Shown here piece by piece: positions 27,375 through 38,107 of a stretch of DNA of 64,000 bases. This stretch comes from CAWCKS01 sp963796195. GTDB lineage: Bacteria; Pseudomonadota; Alphaproteobacteria; Rhizobiales; Xanthobacteraceae. Location: NCBI GenBank assembly GCA_963796195.1, contig CAWCKS010000003.1:248001-312000 (forward strand). Direction: 5' to 3'. Below the pieces are notes generated by a model. It saw only the letters and a program-made list of their open reading frames with translations, searched no databases and was not told the origin of the DNA. Made by a program: the position numbers and the translations under genes. Numbering within the stretch: position 1 is the stretch's first letter; every line of letters begins with the position of its first letter.

Positions 27375-28232
27375 ATGAACAAGTCAATTGCCGCCGCTCT
27401 TGCCCTCGTGCTCGCGGCGGGCTTGCCAGTCCCGGCGTCGGCGACACCGCAGGAAGACGCCTACATCGCCGCCCGCGACAAATATCTGAAGCATTTCGAG
27501 ACCGGTGATCCGGCGAAAGATGCGGTCCAGAAAGACATGGACCGCGCCATCGCCGATCTCAAGGACAAGCTCGAGGCGATCATCGGACCCGTCACCGTCA
27601 AGGGCATCGATCCAAAACCGCGCAACAACCTCGACACGCTGTCATCGGGTGACGACACCTTCGGCCATCTTGACGGGCTCGCCTATGGCCCACTGGGCAA
27701 CCAGCGGATGGTCATGGTGACGACCGAAGGCTTGTTGAAGAACTGGCTGAAGCTGCACGAGGGTTGGTGGGGCAAGGGCGAGCCGAAGATGCCGCAGCAG
27801 CCGTCGGCGGCGCTGAAGACCGAGGGCTTCTATACTCAGGCGATCGGCTTCGATTCGGCGTTCCAGTTCTACGCGGAGCTGCCGATTGCAAAGCCGGCTT
27901 CGGCGAGCCTTGCGGTGTCCTATCTCTATATCACCGCCCAGGATTTCGGCCCTTGGAAGCCGAACGAGATTCTTGTCTCGGTGATGCAGGGCGGCAAGCT
28001 CTACATCGTCAGCATGCCGGCGAAGACGCCAGTGCCGGCGATTGCCGCCTGCGACGCGATCTGGAAGGCGGTGGAAAAGAAAAGCGAGGGCAAGGCCGAT
28101 TTCGACGACGTCCGCAAGCAGGGTGACGCCGACTTTCATCGCTGCTTTGCCGAGCGCGCCAAGGCCATGCCGTTCTTCGCGAAGCTCGCGGTCGAAGCGC
28201 AGGCAATCGTCGATGCGCTGCCGCTCAAATAG
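27375..28232 (+). CDS. exported protein of unknown function
   Basis: A 285-residue protein with a signal peptide (SIAAALALVLAAGLPVPASA) and a mature domain rich in aromatic and Lys residues. The pattern around PKPRNNLDTLSSGDDTFGHLDGL and AVSYLYITAQDFGPWKPNE suggests a single globular periplasmic domain. Two Cys (AACDAIW, FHRCF) lie near the C-terminus. I do not recognise a family. It is convergent with the EamA gene, only 6 bp from its end, with no obvious terminator between. Confidence 0.68.
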   Translation: MNKSIAAALALVLAAGLPVPASATPQEDAYIAARDKYLKHFETGDPAKDAVQKDMDRAIADLKDKLEAIIGPVTVKGIDPKPRNNLDTLSSGDDTFGHLDGLAYGPLGNQRMVMVTTEGLLKNWLKLHEGWWGKGEPKMPQQPSAALKTEGFYTQAIGFDSAFQFYAELPIAKPASASLAVSYLYITAQDFGPWKPNEILVSVMQGGKLYIVSMPAKTPVPAIAACDAIWKAVEKKSEGKADFDDVRKQGDADFHRCFAERAKAMPFFAKLAVEAQAIVDALPLK

Positions 28233-28238
28233 CGGCGG

Positions 28239-29160
28239 CTACTTCCGCGCCGCGATGAACACGCCGGCCAGTACCAGCGCGTAGCCGATCAGGTGGAACA
28301 GCTGCGGCCGCTCGCCCAGAAAGGCGATCGCCAGCACCGAGCCGAACACCGGGATCAGGTGGTAGAACGGCGCCGAGCGGTTGGCGCCGATCAATTCGAC
28401 GCCGCGGTTATAGCAGAGATAAGCCAGCACCGACGGAAACACGATGACGTAGAACAGCGTCAGCGCGGTCTCGCGGTCGAACACCGTGGTGTGGCCGCTC
28501 GCAACCTCCCAGATCACGAACGGAATGTTCAGCACCGCGCCGCAACCGGTGACAAAGCCCAGGAACGCCAGCGGATGCATCTGCGGCCGGTACGGCATCA
28601 GCGCCGAATAGATGCAGAAGATCATCAGCGCGAGCAGGAAGTAGAGGTCGCCCTTGTTGAAGCCGATCGTCACGAGCGCAGCGAAATCGCCGCGCGCGAT
28701 GATGACGAGCACGCCGGCCAGCGAGGTCAGGATCCCGATTGCCTGGGCCAGCGTCAGGTGGGTGCGGAACAGCACCAGCGACCAGAACGCGACGAACAGC
28801 GGCCCGGCCGACTGGATCAGCAGCGCGTTCAGCGCGGTGGTGTACTGCAGGCCGTAATAGGCGATGGTGTTGTAGGCGCCGATGCCGCTCGCGGCGAGCA
28901 AGCACCATCATCGGCAGGTTGGCGCAGATCTTGTTCCAGTCGGCGCGGATGTATTTGAAGGCGAATGGCAGCAGCACCAGGAACGCGCCGCTCCAGCGCA
29001 GGAACGCCAGCGTCACCGGCGGGATGTGGCCGGTGACGAAGCGCGCGACCACGACATTGCCGGCCCAGAACAGCGAGGTCAGGCTCAGGAGCAAATAAGG
29101 CTGGTCGGCGAAGCGACGGATCGGGCCATCGCCTGATCGTCGGGCGTCGGGCGCTCTCAT
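28239..29160 (-). pseudogene. frameshifted EamA/DMT family transporter
   Basis: A 922-nt gene (one base over a codon multiple). The N-terminal part (YLLLSLTSLFWAGNVVVARF, then IPPVTLAFLRWSGAF) reads in one frame to MMVL, and from near 28902 the rest reads in another (SGIGAYNTIAYYGL, a second EamA repeat, and RSAPFYHLIPVFGSVLAIAFLGE). About ten helices in two EamA repeats are visible when joined, the normal size for drug/metabolite exporters. One extra T in a CTTG context explains the break. Probably functional if the indel is an error. Confidence 0.82.
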
Positions 29161-29337
29161 GGAACTCGGGAGGTTGTTCGAAAATCGGGGCCAGTTTTAG
29201 CGTGCGGTGCGACCGCGGCAACCGTCATTCGCGCATGTCGGCATGGCCTGCGGGGGTGAAACGCGAAAAACTTGATCGATTTTCGGGGCTTGCGCGATTT
29301 TTCGCGCGGGCTCCGCGACGGCGCTTTTCAGCCGTCG

Positions 29338-29370
29338 CCATTTATGTAATGATGGTCATCATATAAATGG
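29338..29370. promoter_or_regulatory. 33-bp near-perfect palindrome, likely operator
   Basis: Arms CCATTTAT (29338-29345) and ATAAATGG (29363-29370) and an inner ATGA/TCAT pair share one centre at 29354. Only two of 16 base pairs mismatch. It ends just before the coding start of the isomerase gene (ATG 29383) and overlaps its leader, a classic place for a TetR- or MarR-type repressor. No regulator gene is adjacent. Confidence 0.6.
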
Positions 29371-29382
29371 AGGCCACTAGCC

Positions 29383-30001
29383 ATGGCACAACCGATCAAA
29401 GAGATCGACTTCTACTTCGACTTTCCGAGCCCTTACTCCTATCTCGCCAGCACCCAGCTGCCGAAGCTCGCGGAAAAATATGGCGTCACCATCGCCTACC
29501 GGCCGTTCCGCATTCTCGAGGCGATGAAGATCGTCGGCAACCGCCCGACCACGATCGAATCCGCGGCCAAGGGCAAATACGCCGGCGCCGATCTCGCCCG
29601 CTGGGTGCGCCGCTACGGCGTTCCCGTTCGAGCGCAATCCGCACCGCCGCAATTTCGACTTTGCCCTGCTCGGCCAGATCGTGCTGGCTGCGAACGAGCA
29701 GGGCCGCGGGCAGGCTTGCGTGAACGCGATCTTTGCCGCGGCCTGGGCCTCGACCGACGACATCGGCGACAAGGCGGTGCTCGCGAAAAAACTCGATGCC
29801 GCGGGCGTTGCGGGGGCGGCGCTGATCGAACAGGCTTCGAGCGCTGACTACGCCGCGAAGCTGAACGACGCCACCACCAAGGCCGCCGAGCGCGGCGTGT
29901 TCGGCGCGCCGACCGTCTTCGTCGGCGACGACCAGTTCTTCGGCAACGACCGGCTCGACTTCGTCGCCGAGGCGCTCACTGCAGCAAAGAAGGCCGCCTG
30001 A
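29383..30001 (+). pseudogene. frameshifted 2-hydroxychromene-2-carboxylate isomerase family protein (kappa GST/DsbA fold)
   Basis: 619 nt, one over a codon multiple. The first frame has the family start EIDFYFDFPSPYSYLAS with the catalytic Ser and the VTIAYRPF strand. Near 29623 an extra C in TTCCCG shifts the frame; the second frame continues with QGRGQACVNAIFAAAW and the C-terminal GVFGAPTVFVGDDQFFGNDR. Joined, it is a normal 205-residue HCCA isomerase, a glutathione-dependent enzyme in aromatic degradation. It is 2 bp upstream of the SDR gene, so one operon, behind the operator at 29338. Confidence 0.82.
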
Positions 30002-30003
30002 CC

Positions 30004-30705
30004 ATGAGCAAACCCGTTTGTGTCGTCACCGGCGTCGGCCCCGCCACCGGCAGCGCGCTGGTTAAGCGGTTTGCGGCCGGCGGTTACCAGATCGCGATGC
30101 TCGCGCGCGACGCCGAGCGGCTGTCCGATCTCGAAAAATCCGTCCCCGGCGCCCACGCCTTTCCGTGCGACGTCTCCGATCAGGCCAAAGTCGATGCCGC
30201 GATCACTGCGATCGAGCAGAAGCTCGGCGCGCCCGAGGTGCTCGTGCACAACGCGGTCGGCGGTGCGTTCGGCAGCTTTATGGAGATCGAGCCGCAGGTG
30301 TTGAACCGCAACTTCCAGGTCAACACCATGGGCCTGCTCTATCTCGGCCGCCGCATCGTGCCCGCGATGGTCGCAAAGGGCAAAGGCGCCATCGTCGTCA
30401 CCGGCAACACCTCGGCGCTGCGCGGCCGCGCCAACTTCGCCGGCTTCGCGCCGACCAAGGCGGCGCAGCGCATCTTGTCGGAAGCGATGGCGCGCGATCT
30501 CGGGCCGAAGGGTGTCCACGTCGCCTACATCATTATCGATGCGGTGATCGACACCCCGATGCAGCGCGGCCGCTTCAAGGATCGCGCCGACGACTTCTTC
30601 ATCAAGCCGTCTGCGATCGCGGACGAGTGCTTCCACGTCGCCCACCAGGACCGCTCGGCATGGTCGTTCCTGGTCGAGATCAGGCCGTTCCACGAGCCGT
30701 GGTAG
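30004..30705 (+). CDS. SDR family protein lacking the catalytic Tyr
   Basis: A 233-residue Rossmann protein of the short-chain dehydrogenase fold. The nucleotide motif is TGVGPATG, with CDVSD and HNAVG (the NNAG equivalent). The active-site region reads NTSALRGRANFAGFAPTKAA: Lys152 is present but the usual Tyr is Phe148. The lost hydroxyl makes ordinary oxidoreductase chemistry doubtful. It is probably co-transcribed with the isomerase gene 2 bp upstream. Related divergent SDRs in rhizobia show similar changes; the role is unknown. Confidence 0.82.
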   Translation: MSKPVCVVTGVGPATGSALVKRFAAGGYQIAMLARDAERLSDLEKSVPGAHAFPCDVSDQAKVDAAITAIEQKLGAPEVLVHNAVGGAFGSFMEIEPQVLNRNFQVNTMGLLYLGRRIVPAMVAKGKGAIVVTGNTSALRGRANFAGFAPTKAAQRILSEAMARDLGPKGVHVAYIIIDAVIDTPMQRGRFKDRADDFFIKPSAIADECFHVAHQDRSAWSFLVEIRPFHEPW

Positions 30706-30733
30706 GAGAGGTGATGGCGGCACGTATTTTGCG

Positions 30734-32233
30734 CTAGCGTGCCGGCTCGGCCGAGAAGCGCTGCGCAAGGGCGCGCTTGTCGATCTTGTTGGTGCCGGCA
30801 AGCGGCATCTCGTCGATGAAGACGACGCGGCGGGGATGCTGGTAGGCCGGCGCGTTGGCGAGCGCGTATGTCTTCACCGCGTCCTCGTCAAGATCAGCGC
30901 CGTTCGCGCGCACGACGAACGCGACCGGCTTGTGGCCCTTGATCTCGTCCAGCACCGGGATGACGGCGGCCTGGTGGATGCCTTCGTGGCGCTCCAGCAT
31001 CTTCTCGACGTCGCCGGGATAAATGTTCTCGCCGCCGCAGACGAACATGTCGTCTTCGCGCCCGACAAAAAAGAAGAAGCCGTTAGCGTCGCGGCGGAAC
31101 ACGTCGCCGGTCCGATAGTAGCCGTCCGCGGTCATCACCCTAGCGGTCACCTCGGGTAGCTTGTGGTAGTGCGTCATCAGCCCGTCGCATTTGACCTCGA
31201 GCACGCCTTCATCGATGACCTCGACGCCGTCGCGCACCAGCCGCAACTGGACCGCACGATGCGCATGGCCGGGCGACAGCTCCGGCTGCTTGATGCCATG
31301 GGGATGCGGACCGAATATGACCGGGCCGATCTCGGTGGTCCCATAGCCGTTGGTGATCTGCGCGTTCGGAAAAACCGTACGCACCTGCTCGATCAGCGCT
31401 TGGGTGAGCGGCGCCGAGCCCATGCGGACCACGCGCACTCTGCTGAGATCGGTGCGCGCCAACAGATCGCGCTCGCGCAGCATCATCGCGATCATGGTCG
31501 GCACCGAGGTGAGCATGTCGACGCGGCAGCGGCCGATCGCGTCGATGTAGCCCGCAGCGGTGAACTGCGGCAGCAGCACGATGGTATCGCCCTGGGCGAA
31601 GGTGATCTGGCACATACCAAGCCCATTCATGTGGTAGAGCGGCGCGGCCACCAGGGACCGTTGGCCGGCGGGCCCGGGCACTCGCGCGCGTACCGACATC
31701 ACCCACAGGTGCGAATAGTGCGACAGCACGACGCCTTTGGGCCTCCCGCTCGAGCCTGACGTGTAGAGGAACATCGCCGGCTCGTCCGGCTGCATCGGCA
31801 ACGGTTTGGACGGACCGTCGTCGAGCAGCGCTGTAAAATCGGCGTCGTAGGAGATCGCTGGGATTCCTTGCGGCAGGAGCGACAGTCGCGCGGCATCGGC
31901 AAACGCAAGCTTCGCGTCGCAGTCGCCGACAATGTAGCTCACGGTGTCGGCGGGCAACTTGTAGTTCACCGGCACGGCGACGAGGCCCGCCTGCATGGCG
32001 CCGAGAAAGCTGAAGAGATATTCGGCGCGGTTGAGGGAAAGGATGGCGACCCGGTCGCCGCGCTGAAGACCGCGCTGCAAAAGTCCGCGTGCCACCGCAC
32101 CGGTCAGGCGGCGCAGGTCGCCGTACGTAAAGTGCCGCTCCACGCCGGTGCCGAAATCGATCAGCGCCAGCCTGTCATCAGGCGCGTCGGGCGAAATCGC
32201 ATTGCCTTGATTGCCGAAGGCCATCGCGGTCAT
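30734..32233 (-). CDS. acyl-CoA synthetase / AMP-dependent ligase
   Basis: A 499-residue ANL-superfamily enzyme that adenylates a carboxylic acid and transfers it to CoA. Motifs are the P-loop YTSGSSGRPKGV, NGYGTTEIGP, GYYRTGD, the hinge GREDDMFVCGGENIYPGDVE, and the C-terminal catalytic Lys in TNKIDKRAL. The start at 32233 follows GAGGAG; the frame is open to 32371. The acid is unknown; medium-chain or aromatic acids are likely given the neighbours. It is last in a three-gene unit with a thioesterase and an oxidoreductase upstream. Confidence 0.87.
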   Translation of the reverse strand: MTAMAFGNQGNAISPDAPDDRLALIDFGTGVERHFTYGDLRRLTGAVARGLLQRGLQRGDRVAILSLNRAEYLFSFLGAMQAGLVAVPVNYKLPADTVSYIVGDCDAKLAFADAARLSLLPQGIPAISYDADFTALLDDGPSKPLPMQPDEPAMFLYTSGSSGRPKGVVLSHYSHLWVMSVRARVPGPAGQRSLVAAPLYHMNGLGMCQITFAQGDTIVLLPQFTAAGYIDAIGRCRVDMLTSVPTMIAMMLRERDLLARTDLSRVRVVRMGSAPLTQALIEQVRTVFPNAQITNGYGTTEIGPVIFGPHPHGIKQPELSPGHAHRAVQLRLVRDGVEVIDEGVLEVKCDGLMTHYHKLPEVTARVMTADGYYRTGDVFRRDANGFFFFVGREDDMFVCGGENIYPGDVEKMLERHEGIHQAAVIPVLDEIKGHKPVAFVVRANGADLDEDAVKTYALANAPAYQHPRRVVFIDEMPLAGTNKIDKRALAQRFSAEPAR

Positions 32234-32246
32234 CGTCGCGGGCTCC

Positions 32247-32663
32247 TCATGGCGGCGGCAGCGTCGAATAGGTGGCGCGGCCGATTGCGACCAGCACGCT
32301 GCGTTCATCGAGCACGTCGACGTCGACGACGCCAACACTCTTGCCGAGGCGGCGGACGGAGCCGACCGCAATCAGGGCTGTGTTGATTGCCGGCCTGACG
32401 TAGTCGACGCGGAAGTTGACAGTGGGCAGCGTGCGCCCGAGGACTAGAGCCGCGGCATAGTCGCCGACCGTATCGATCACCGCCGCGATCGGACCGCCAT
32501 GCCATTGGCCGGTGCCTACGCCGCGTTCGAACTCCGGCCGCATTGGTGTACGGATCGTGAGCTGCTGTTTCGCCTCGTCGAGATCTGTGACTTCCATTTT
32601 GAGGAAAGCGATGAACGGAGAGTTGTCGAGCAGCTTCTGAATCTGCTCCTTTGTAAGGCTCAT
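32247..32663 (-). CDS. PaaI-type hotdog-fold thioesterase
   Basis: A 138-residue hotdog protein. The segment GQWHGGPIAAVIDTVGDYAA holds the helix and the HGG motif of PaaI/YbgC-like thioesterases; TVNFRVDYVRP and the YSTLP end are also typical. It would hydrolyse acyl- or aryl-CoA. Its ATG overlaps the stop of the upstream oxidoreductase (ATGA, 32660-32663), and the ligase begins 13 bp after its end, so all three are translationally linked. Confidence 0.85.
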   Translation of the reverse strand: MSLTKEQIQKLLDNSPFIAFLKMEVTDLDEAKQQLTIRTPMRPEFERGVGTGQWHGGPIAAVIDTVGDYAAALVLGRTLPTVNFRVDYVRPAINTALIAVGSVRRLGKSVGVVDVDVLDERSVLVAIGRATYSTLPPP

Positions 32664-33673
32664 GGCGTCACCACGACCTTGCCGAACACCTCGCGATCCT
32701 CAATCAGGCGCAGCGCTTCAGCGGCCTGATCAAGCGAAAAAATCTTTTGCGTGACGACCCGGAGGGCTCCGCGCTGGACAAGATCGAGCAACGCTTCGAT
32801 ATCGTCGCGCGCCCAGCCGTTGGATCCGTGAATCTTCAATTCGAAGGTCCAGATGAAACGAATATCCTCGGGCGGGGCAAAGCCTGCGGTGGCGCCGCAG
32901 GTCAACAGCCGGCCGCCGACCCGAAGACACCTCATCGATTTCACCCAGGTGTCGCCTCCGGTGTAGTTGACGACGACGTCAAAGCCGTTCGTTGCGTCGG
33001 CACCGCGCCGCGATGGCTTGCCGTAGAGGTCGTACGCCGCTTTCAGGAAATCGTCTTTCGTGTAGTTGATGACGTGGTCGGCGCCGAGCTCCTTGAGCCG
33101 CGCCGCCTTCGCGTCGCTGCCGGCGCAGGCGACGACGGTGGCGCCGGCGATCTTGGCGAGCTGGACACAGCAGACGCCGACGCCGCCCGATGCGCCGAGG
33201 ATGAGAACCTTCTCTCCGCTCGCGACGTGGCCGTTGGTGACCATCATGCGGCGGGCCGTTCCATAGGCCACCGGAAGCGCCGCGGCCTGCTCAAAGCTAA
33301 CTGCGTCCGGAATGCGGACGAGCTGATGCGCTCGCACGCGACAGCGCTCGGCGAGCCCGCCATGGACGGTCTCACCGACGAGGCCGCCTTCGACCCGGTT
33401 GATCGGATCGACCAGCACGCGGTCGCCGACCCGCCAGTCGGTGACACCAGGACCGGTCTCGAGGATCTCGCCGGCAACGTCGAGACCCATGATCAACGGC
33501 ATCTGCAGCTTGATGCCCGGCATGCCGCGCCGCGTGAAGACGTCGTGATAGTTCAGGGACGATGCTCGGACCCGAACGACGACATCGCCCGCGCCGGGCT
33601 TTGGATCAGGGAAATCGGACTCGAGTTTGAGCTGCTCCATCCCGCCATGCGCGCGGACGACTATCGCTTTCAT
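32660..33673 (-). CDS. zinc-binding-type dehydrogenase (quinone oxidoreductase-like MDR)
   Basis: A 337-residue medium-chain reductase. It has the N-terminal GroES-like domain (MGLDVAGEI, DWRVGDRVLVDP) and a nucleotide domain (LILGASGGVGVCCVQLAK). There is no Cys-rich structural zinc site, placing it nearer to NADPH:quinone or enoyl reductases than to alcohol dehydrogenases. It is first gene of the unit followed by thioesterase and ligase. Possibly reduces an unsaturated or quinoid acyl intermediate; the substrate is unknown. Confidence 0.85.
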   Translation of the reverse strand: MKAIVVRAHGGMEQLKLESDFPDPKPGAGDVVVRVRASSLNYHDVFTRRGMPGIKLQMPLIMGLDVAGEILETGPGVTDWRVGDRVLVDPINRVEGGLVGETVHGGLAERCRVRAHQLVRIPDAVSFEQAAALPVAYGTARRMMVTNGHVASGEKVLILGASGGVGVCCVQLAKIAGATVVACAGSDAKAARLKELGADHVINYTKDDFLKAAYDLYGKPSRRGADATNGFDVVVNYTGGDTWVKSMRCLRVGGRLLTCGATAGFAPPEDIRFIWTFELKIHGSNGWARDDIEALLDLVQRGALRVVTQKIFSLDQAAEALRLIEDREVFGKVVVTP

Positions 33674-33817
33674 CGCCTTGGCCCCTCAGGTTCCAATTGG
33701 CCGCGATCACTTTGCCTGCACGTGGCGGTACAAGCCGCGTCAAGGTAAGTTGCAGAATTGCAAACCGGCGCGCTGTTGGGAAGGGCGGAAGACACGCGCG
33801 GAATGCCGGGTAGGCCG

Positions 33818-34627
33818 TTACGTCGCCGCCAGATACAGCAGGTGGCCGCCGTTGACGACCAGGAACACCGCAAACGCGGCGGCAAGGATTTTTGACGGCA
33901 GCCGGTGCGCGACCGCGACGCCAAAGCGTACCGTCACGAGCGTCCCGATCACCAGCGCCACAAGCGCGGGGAGGTTGACGTAACCCAGCATCCAGTGGCC
34001 GAGCGGCACGCTGTGGCCTTCCCACGCGTAGCCGAGGGCGCCCGCTATGCTGACCGGCAAACCGATCGCCGCCGACGTGCCGATCGCCTGCTTCGGCTCC
34101 ATGCCGCTCGCGGTGAAATATGGCGTGAACAGCGTGCCGCCGCCGATACCGGCGAGCGCTGCGACCGCGCCGAATGCGAGGCTGCACAGCTTCAGTGCGG
34201 TGTCCTTCTGCGCCACCAGCTGCAGCGCGCCGAGCCTCGATACGTCGACCATCATCAGAATGGCCGCGAACAGCTGAAAGCCGCCGATGAAAATGAGCAA
34301 CGGCGTTCGCGCCGCGCCGGCCGCGATCACGCTGCCGCATACCACGCCGAAGATGACCCATGGCGCGGCGCGGCGGACCACCTCAAGCGAGGCGCTGCCG
34401 CGTTTGTAGTGACCGTACGCGCTCTGTGCCGCCGAGAACACGATGGCCGCGAGCGAGGTGCCGAGCGCCATCGCCACCACGTGCTGGGCTGCAAAGCCGG
34501 TCGTGGTAAAGACCGAGACCAGCACCGGCACCATGATCAGGCCGCCGCCGATGCCGAACAGACCGGCCAGAAAGCCGGCCACGAGGCCGCTCAACGCAAA
34601 CACCGCAAGAGTGAGTTCGCCGCTCAT
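33818..34627 (-). CDS. TauE/SafE family sulfite-exporter-like membrane protein
   Basis: A 269-residue membrane protein with about eight helices in two repeats. The first repeat has SGLVAGFLAGLFGIGGGLIMVPVL and the second AVAALAGIGGGTLFTPYF, both with the GxGGG motif of the TauE/SafE family. These proteins move sulfite, sulfoacetate or organosulfur anions; substrates vary widely. No sulfur genes are nearby. The upstream gap holds purA's leader on the other side (divergent). Confidence 0.88.
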   Translation of the reverse strand: MSGELTLAVFALSGLVAGFLAGLFGIGGGLIMVPVLVSVFTTTGFAAQHVVAMALGTSLAAIVFSAAQSAYGHYKRGSASLEVVRRAAPWVIFGVVCGSVIAAGAARTPLLIFIGGFQLFAAILMMVDVSRLGALQLVAQKDTALKLCSLAFGAVAALAGIGGGTLFTPYFTASGMEPKQAIGTSAAIGLPVSIAGALGYAWEGHSVPLGHWMLGYVNLPALVALVIGTLVTVRFGVAVAHRLPSKILAAAFAVFLVVNGGHLLYLAAT

Positions 34628-35036
34628 TCTGCCCTCCGTTTTTCGATGGCGATGTGCGGCAAGGACATTCGGCGCGTCAGATGATCACCGGGAAGCGCGC
34701 CGAAGATCTTTTCCGCATTTCGAATGCGAGTTGGTAGTTGGCGGAGGGGTCAGCGCTTGTGAGCCCGCTCACAGGGGCGACGGAATCTTCACCGGCGGCG
34801 GCACGTGCGCTGCGCGGCGCGGACGGGCTATCGTCTGATCGGCCCGGGACCTCGCGCCGTTAAGGATTTGCCGGGAAAATCAACAATTTGGGCGGGATTG
34901 AGGGGGCAAAAACGGCCCGTTTAACTTGCGTCGCAATGCGCCTTCCTTTATCCCCGGGGCGACGCCCCGTGAGCGCGGCGAACAGGCCGTGAGGCCTGCC
35001 TTGGCCGCCCGGGATATCAGGGAAAAGCATTTCAAG
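34628..35036. other. divergent intergenic region between TauE/SafE gene and purA
   Basis: No gene is supported here. A short GC hairpin (GGGGC/CGCCCC near 34960) and GGCCGTGAGGCC (34987) lie in the purA leader. The segment around 34860-34930 is AT-richer and may hold the purA promoter, but no clear -35/-10 pair is seen. Confidence 0.4.
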
Positions 35037-36327
<1,291 letters not shown>

Positions 36328-36366
36328 GCATTGCGTCTTGATCAAGGCCGCTGAAGACAGACCCTG

Positions 36367-38004
36367 ATGGCTGATTACTACCCGCTGATCGCGCGCGCTA
36401 TTGCTGGGCTGGATGCCAGCGCCACCGGCGAGCAGCGGCGCGCGCTCTATGAACGCGCACGCACCGCGCTGATCGCGCAGTTGCGCGGCGTCACGCCACC
36501 CTTGAGTGAGAGCGAGATCACCCGCGAGCGGCTGACGCTCGAGGAAGCGATCCGCAAGGTTGAGCAGGAAGCCGCACAGCGGGCGCGCGGAGCACGCACG
36601 GACGGCTTCGTGCGGCGCGGCGGAGATGCTTTCAAGGACGCGGCCGCGCGCGGCTCGGTGAGCGGCACGGCCGCGCCGGCCGCCGACCGGTCCTCAACCC
36701 GCGCCGAGCGCGAGCGGGAACGTGAGCGATCGCGGCCGATTCCGGATCGCGACGATGGGCCGATGATCCGGCCGCGCTCGCCCGAGAGCCGTGATGTCGA
36801 TTGGGACGAAACGCCGGGTGAGCCGCCGCGGGCCGAGCCGTCGCCACCAGCGCCGCGGCCCGAGCCGCCGCAAGCTCGTGGCGAACGCAGCGCGCCGCTG
36901 CGCCGATCGGAGCGGCCGAACGGATCACCGCAACCGCCGCCGCGTGATCAAAACGGCACGCGCGGCTTTCGTGATGTCGTCGCCGATGCAGACGACCTCG
37001 GCAGCGCGGCGACAGAGGCCAATCGTGCAGCGCGCCGCACCTACGCGAATGTGCCGTCGCCGTCGCCCGAGTTCGATCGGCTCGAACCAACGCTCGAGGA
37101 TCGCGCCGCCGAACAACAGCAGGGCGGCGTCTACAATTTCGATGCACCCGAAGCGCCGCCGCCTCCGGTGCCGCAGCAACGCGGGCGCGCGCAGCGGCCG
37201 TCGCCGGAGCAGCACCGCAACGCAAGCGAAGCGCGCCGCGGGCCGCCTGTGATGCGGAGCATTCCGGTCGGGCGCCTGCTCATGGCCGGCCTCGTGCTGA
37301 TCGTTGCGGGCTTCATCATCTGGCAGTGGCAGAATATCCGCGGTCTCACCCGAGACCTGTTGTCGTTGGCGCCGCAGCAGCAGGCCCAGCCGAAAGCCGC
37401 CGACACACCGCAGGACAAGCCGAAGATCGCCGACCGCGTCGGCCAGCCGGGACCGCAAGCGCCGGTGGCGCAGCGCGTCGTGCTTTATGACGAAGACCCG
37501 AGCGATCCGCAGGGCAAGCAATATGTCGGGCAGGTGGTATGGCGCACCGACCAGGTCGGCGGCACCAACGGTCAGCCGTCCGACCTCGCGATCCGCGGCG
37601 ACATCGACATCCCCGATCGCAAATTCAAAATGACGTTCCTGATCCGCCGCAACAACGATTCATCGCTGCCGGCGAGTCATACCGCCGAGTTGACCTTCAT
37701 CCTGCCGCCGGACTTCGCCGGCGGCGCCATCGATAATGTGCCCGGCATCCTGATGAAGTCGAACGAGCAGGCGCGCGGCACGCCGCTCGCAGGTCTCGCG
37801 GTCAAGGTCACCGATGGCTTCTTCCTGGTCGGGCTGTCCAACGTCGACGCCGATCGCAGCCGCAACATCCAGCTGCTGAAGGAGCGATCCTGGTTCGACA
37901 TCCCGCTGGTCTACACCAACAAGCGTCGCGCCATCATCGCGATGGAAAAGGGCGCACCGGGCGAGCGCGCCTTCAACGACGCATTCGCGGCTTGGGGGCA
38001 GTAG
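36367..38004 (+). CDS. large membrane-anchored protein with disordered N-terminal half
   Basis: A 545-residue protein. Residues 1-75 are a helical module (YYPLIARAIAGLDASATGEQRRALYERAR). About 75-295 is a low-complexity Arg/Pro/Glu-rich stretch with runs such as RERERERSRP. A single TM helix follows (about 303-322, LLMAGLVLIVAGFIIWQW), then a beta-rich periplasmic domain (VVLYDEDPSDPQGKQYVGQV to the end). It is conserved beside purA in related bacteria in my recollection, but it has no assigned function. The 39-bp gap after purA suggests co-transcription. It could be an envelope scaffold with a cytoplasmic sensing arm. Confidence 0.78.
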   Translation: MADYYPLIARAIAGLDASATGEQRRALYERARTALIAQLRGVTPPLSESEITRERLTLEEAIRKVEQEAAQRARGARTDGFVRRGGDAFKDAAARGSVSGTAAPAADRSSTRAERERERERSRPIPDRDDGPMIRPRSPESRDVDWDETPGEPPRAEPSPPAPRPEPPQARGERSAPLRRSERPNGSPQPPPRDQNGTRGFRDVVADADDLGSAATEANRAARRTYANVPSPSPEFDRLEPTLEDRAAEQQQGGVYNFDAPEAPPPPVPQQRGRAQRPSPEQHRNASEARRGPPVMRSIPVGRLLMAGLVLIVAGFIIWQWQNIRGLTRDLLSLAPQQQAQPKAADTPQDKPKIADRVGQPGPQAPVAQRVVLYDEDPSDPQGKQYVGQVVWRTDQVGGTNGQPSDLAIRGDIDIPDRKFKMTFLIRRNNDSSLPASHTAELTFILPPDFAGGAIDNVPGILMKSNEQARGTPLAGLAVKVTDGFFLVGLSNVDADRSRNIQLLKERSWFDIPLVYTNKRRAIIAMEKGAPGERAFNDAFAAWGQ

Positions 38005-38107
38005 GCCAATCCTCCTTTAGTCTGCGGCCCTGTCACACACGTTTCGTTGACGTACCGCCCGATCTGTAATCTGCTTGCGCAGAAAAAAGCGTCATCGGGG
38101 GAACGCC

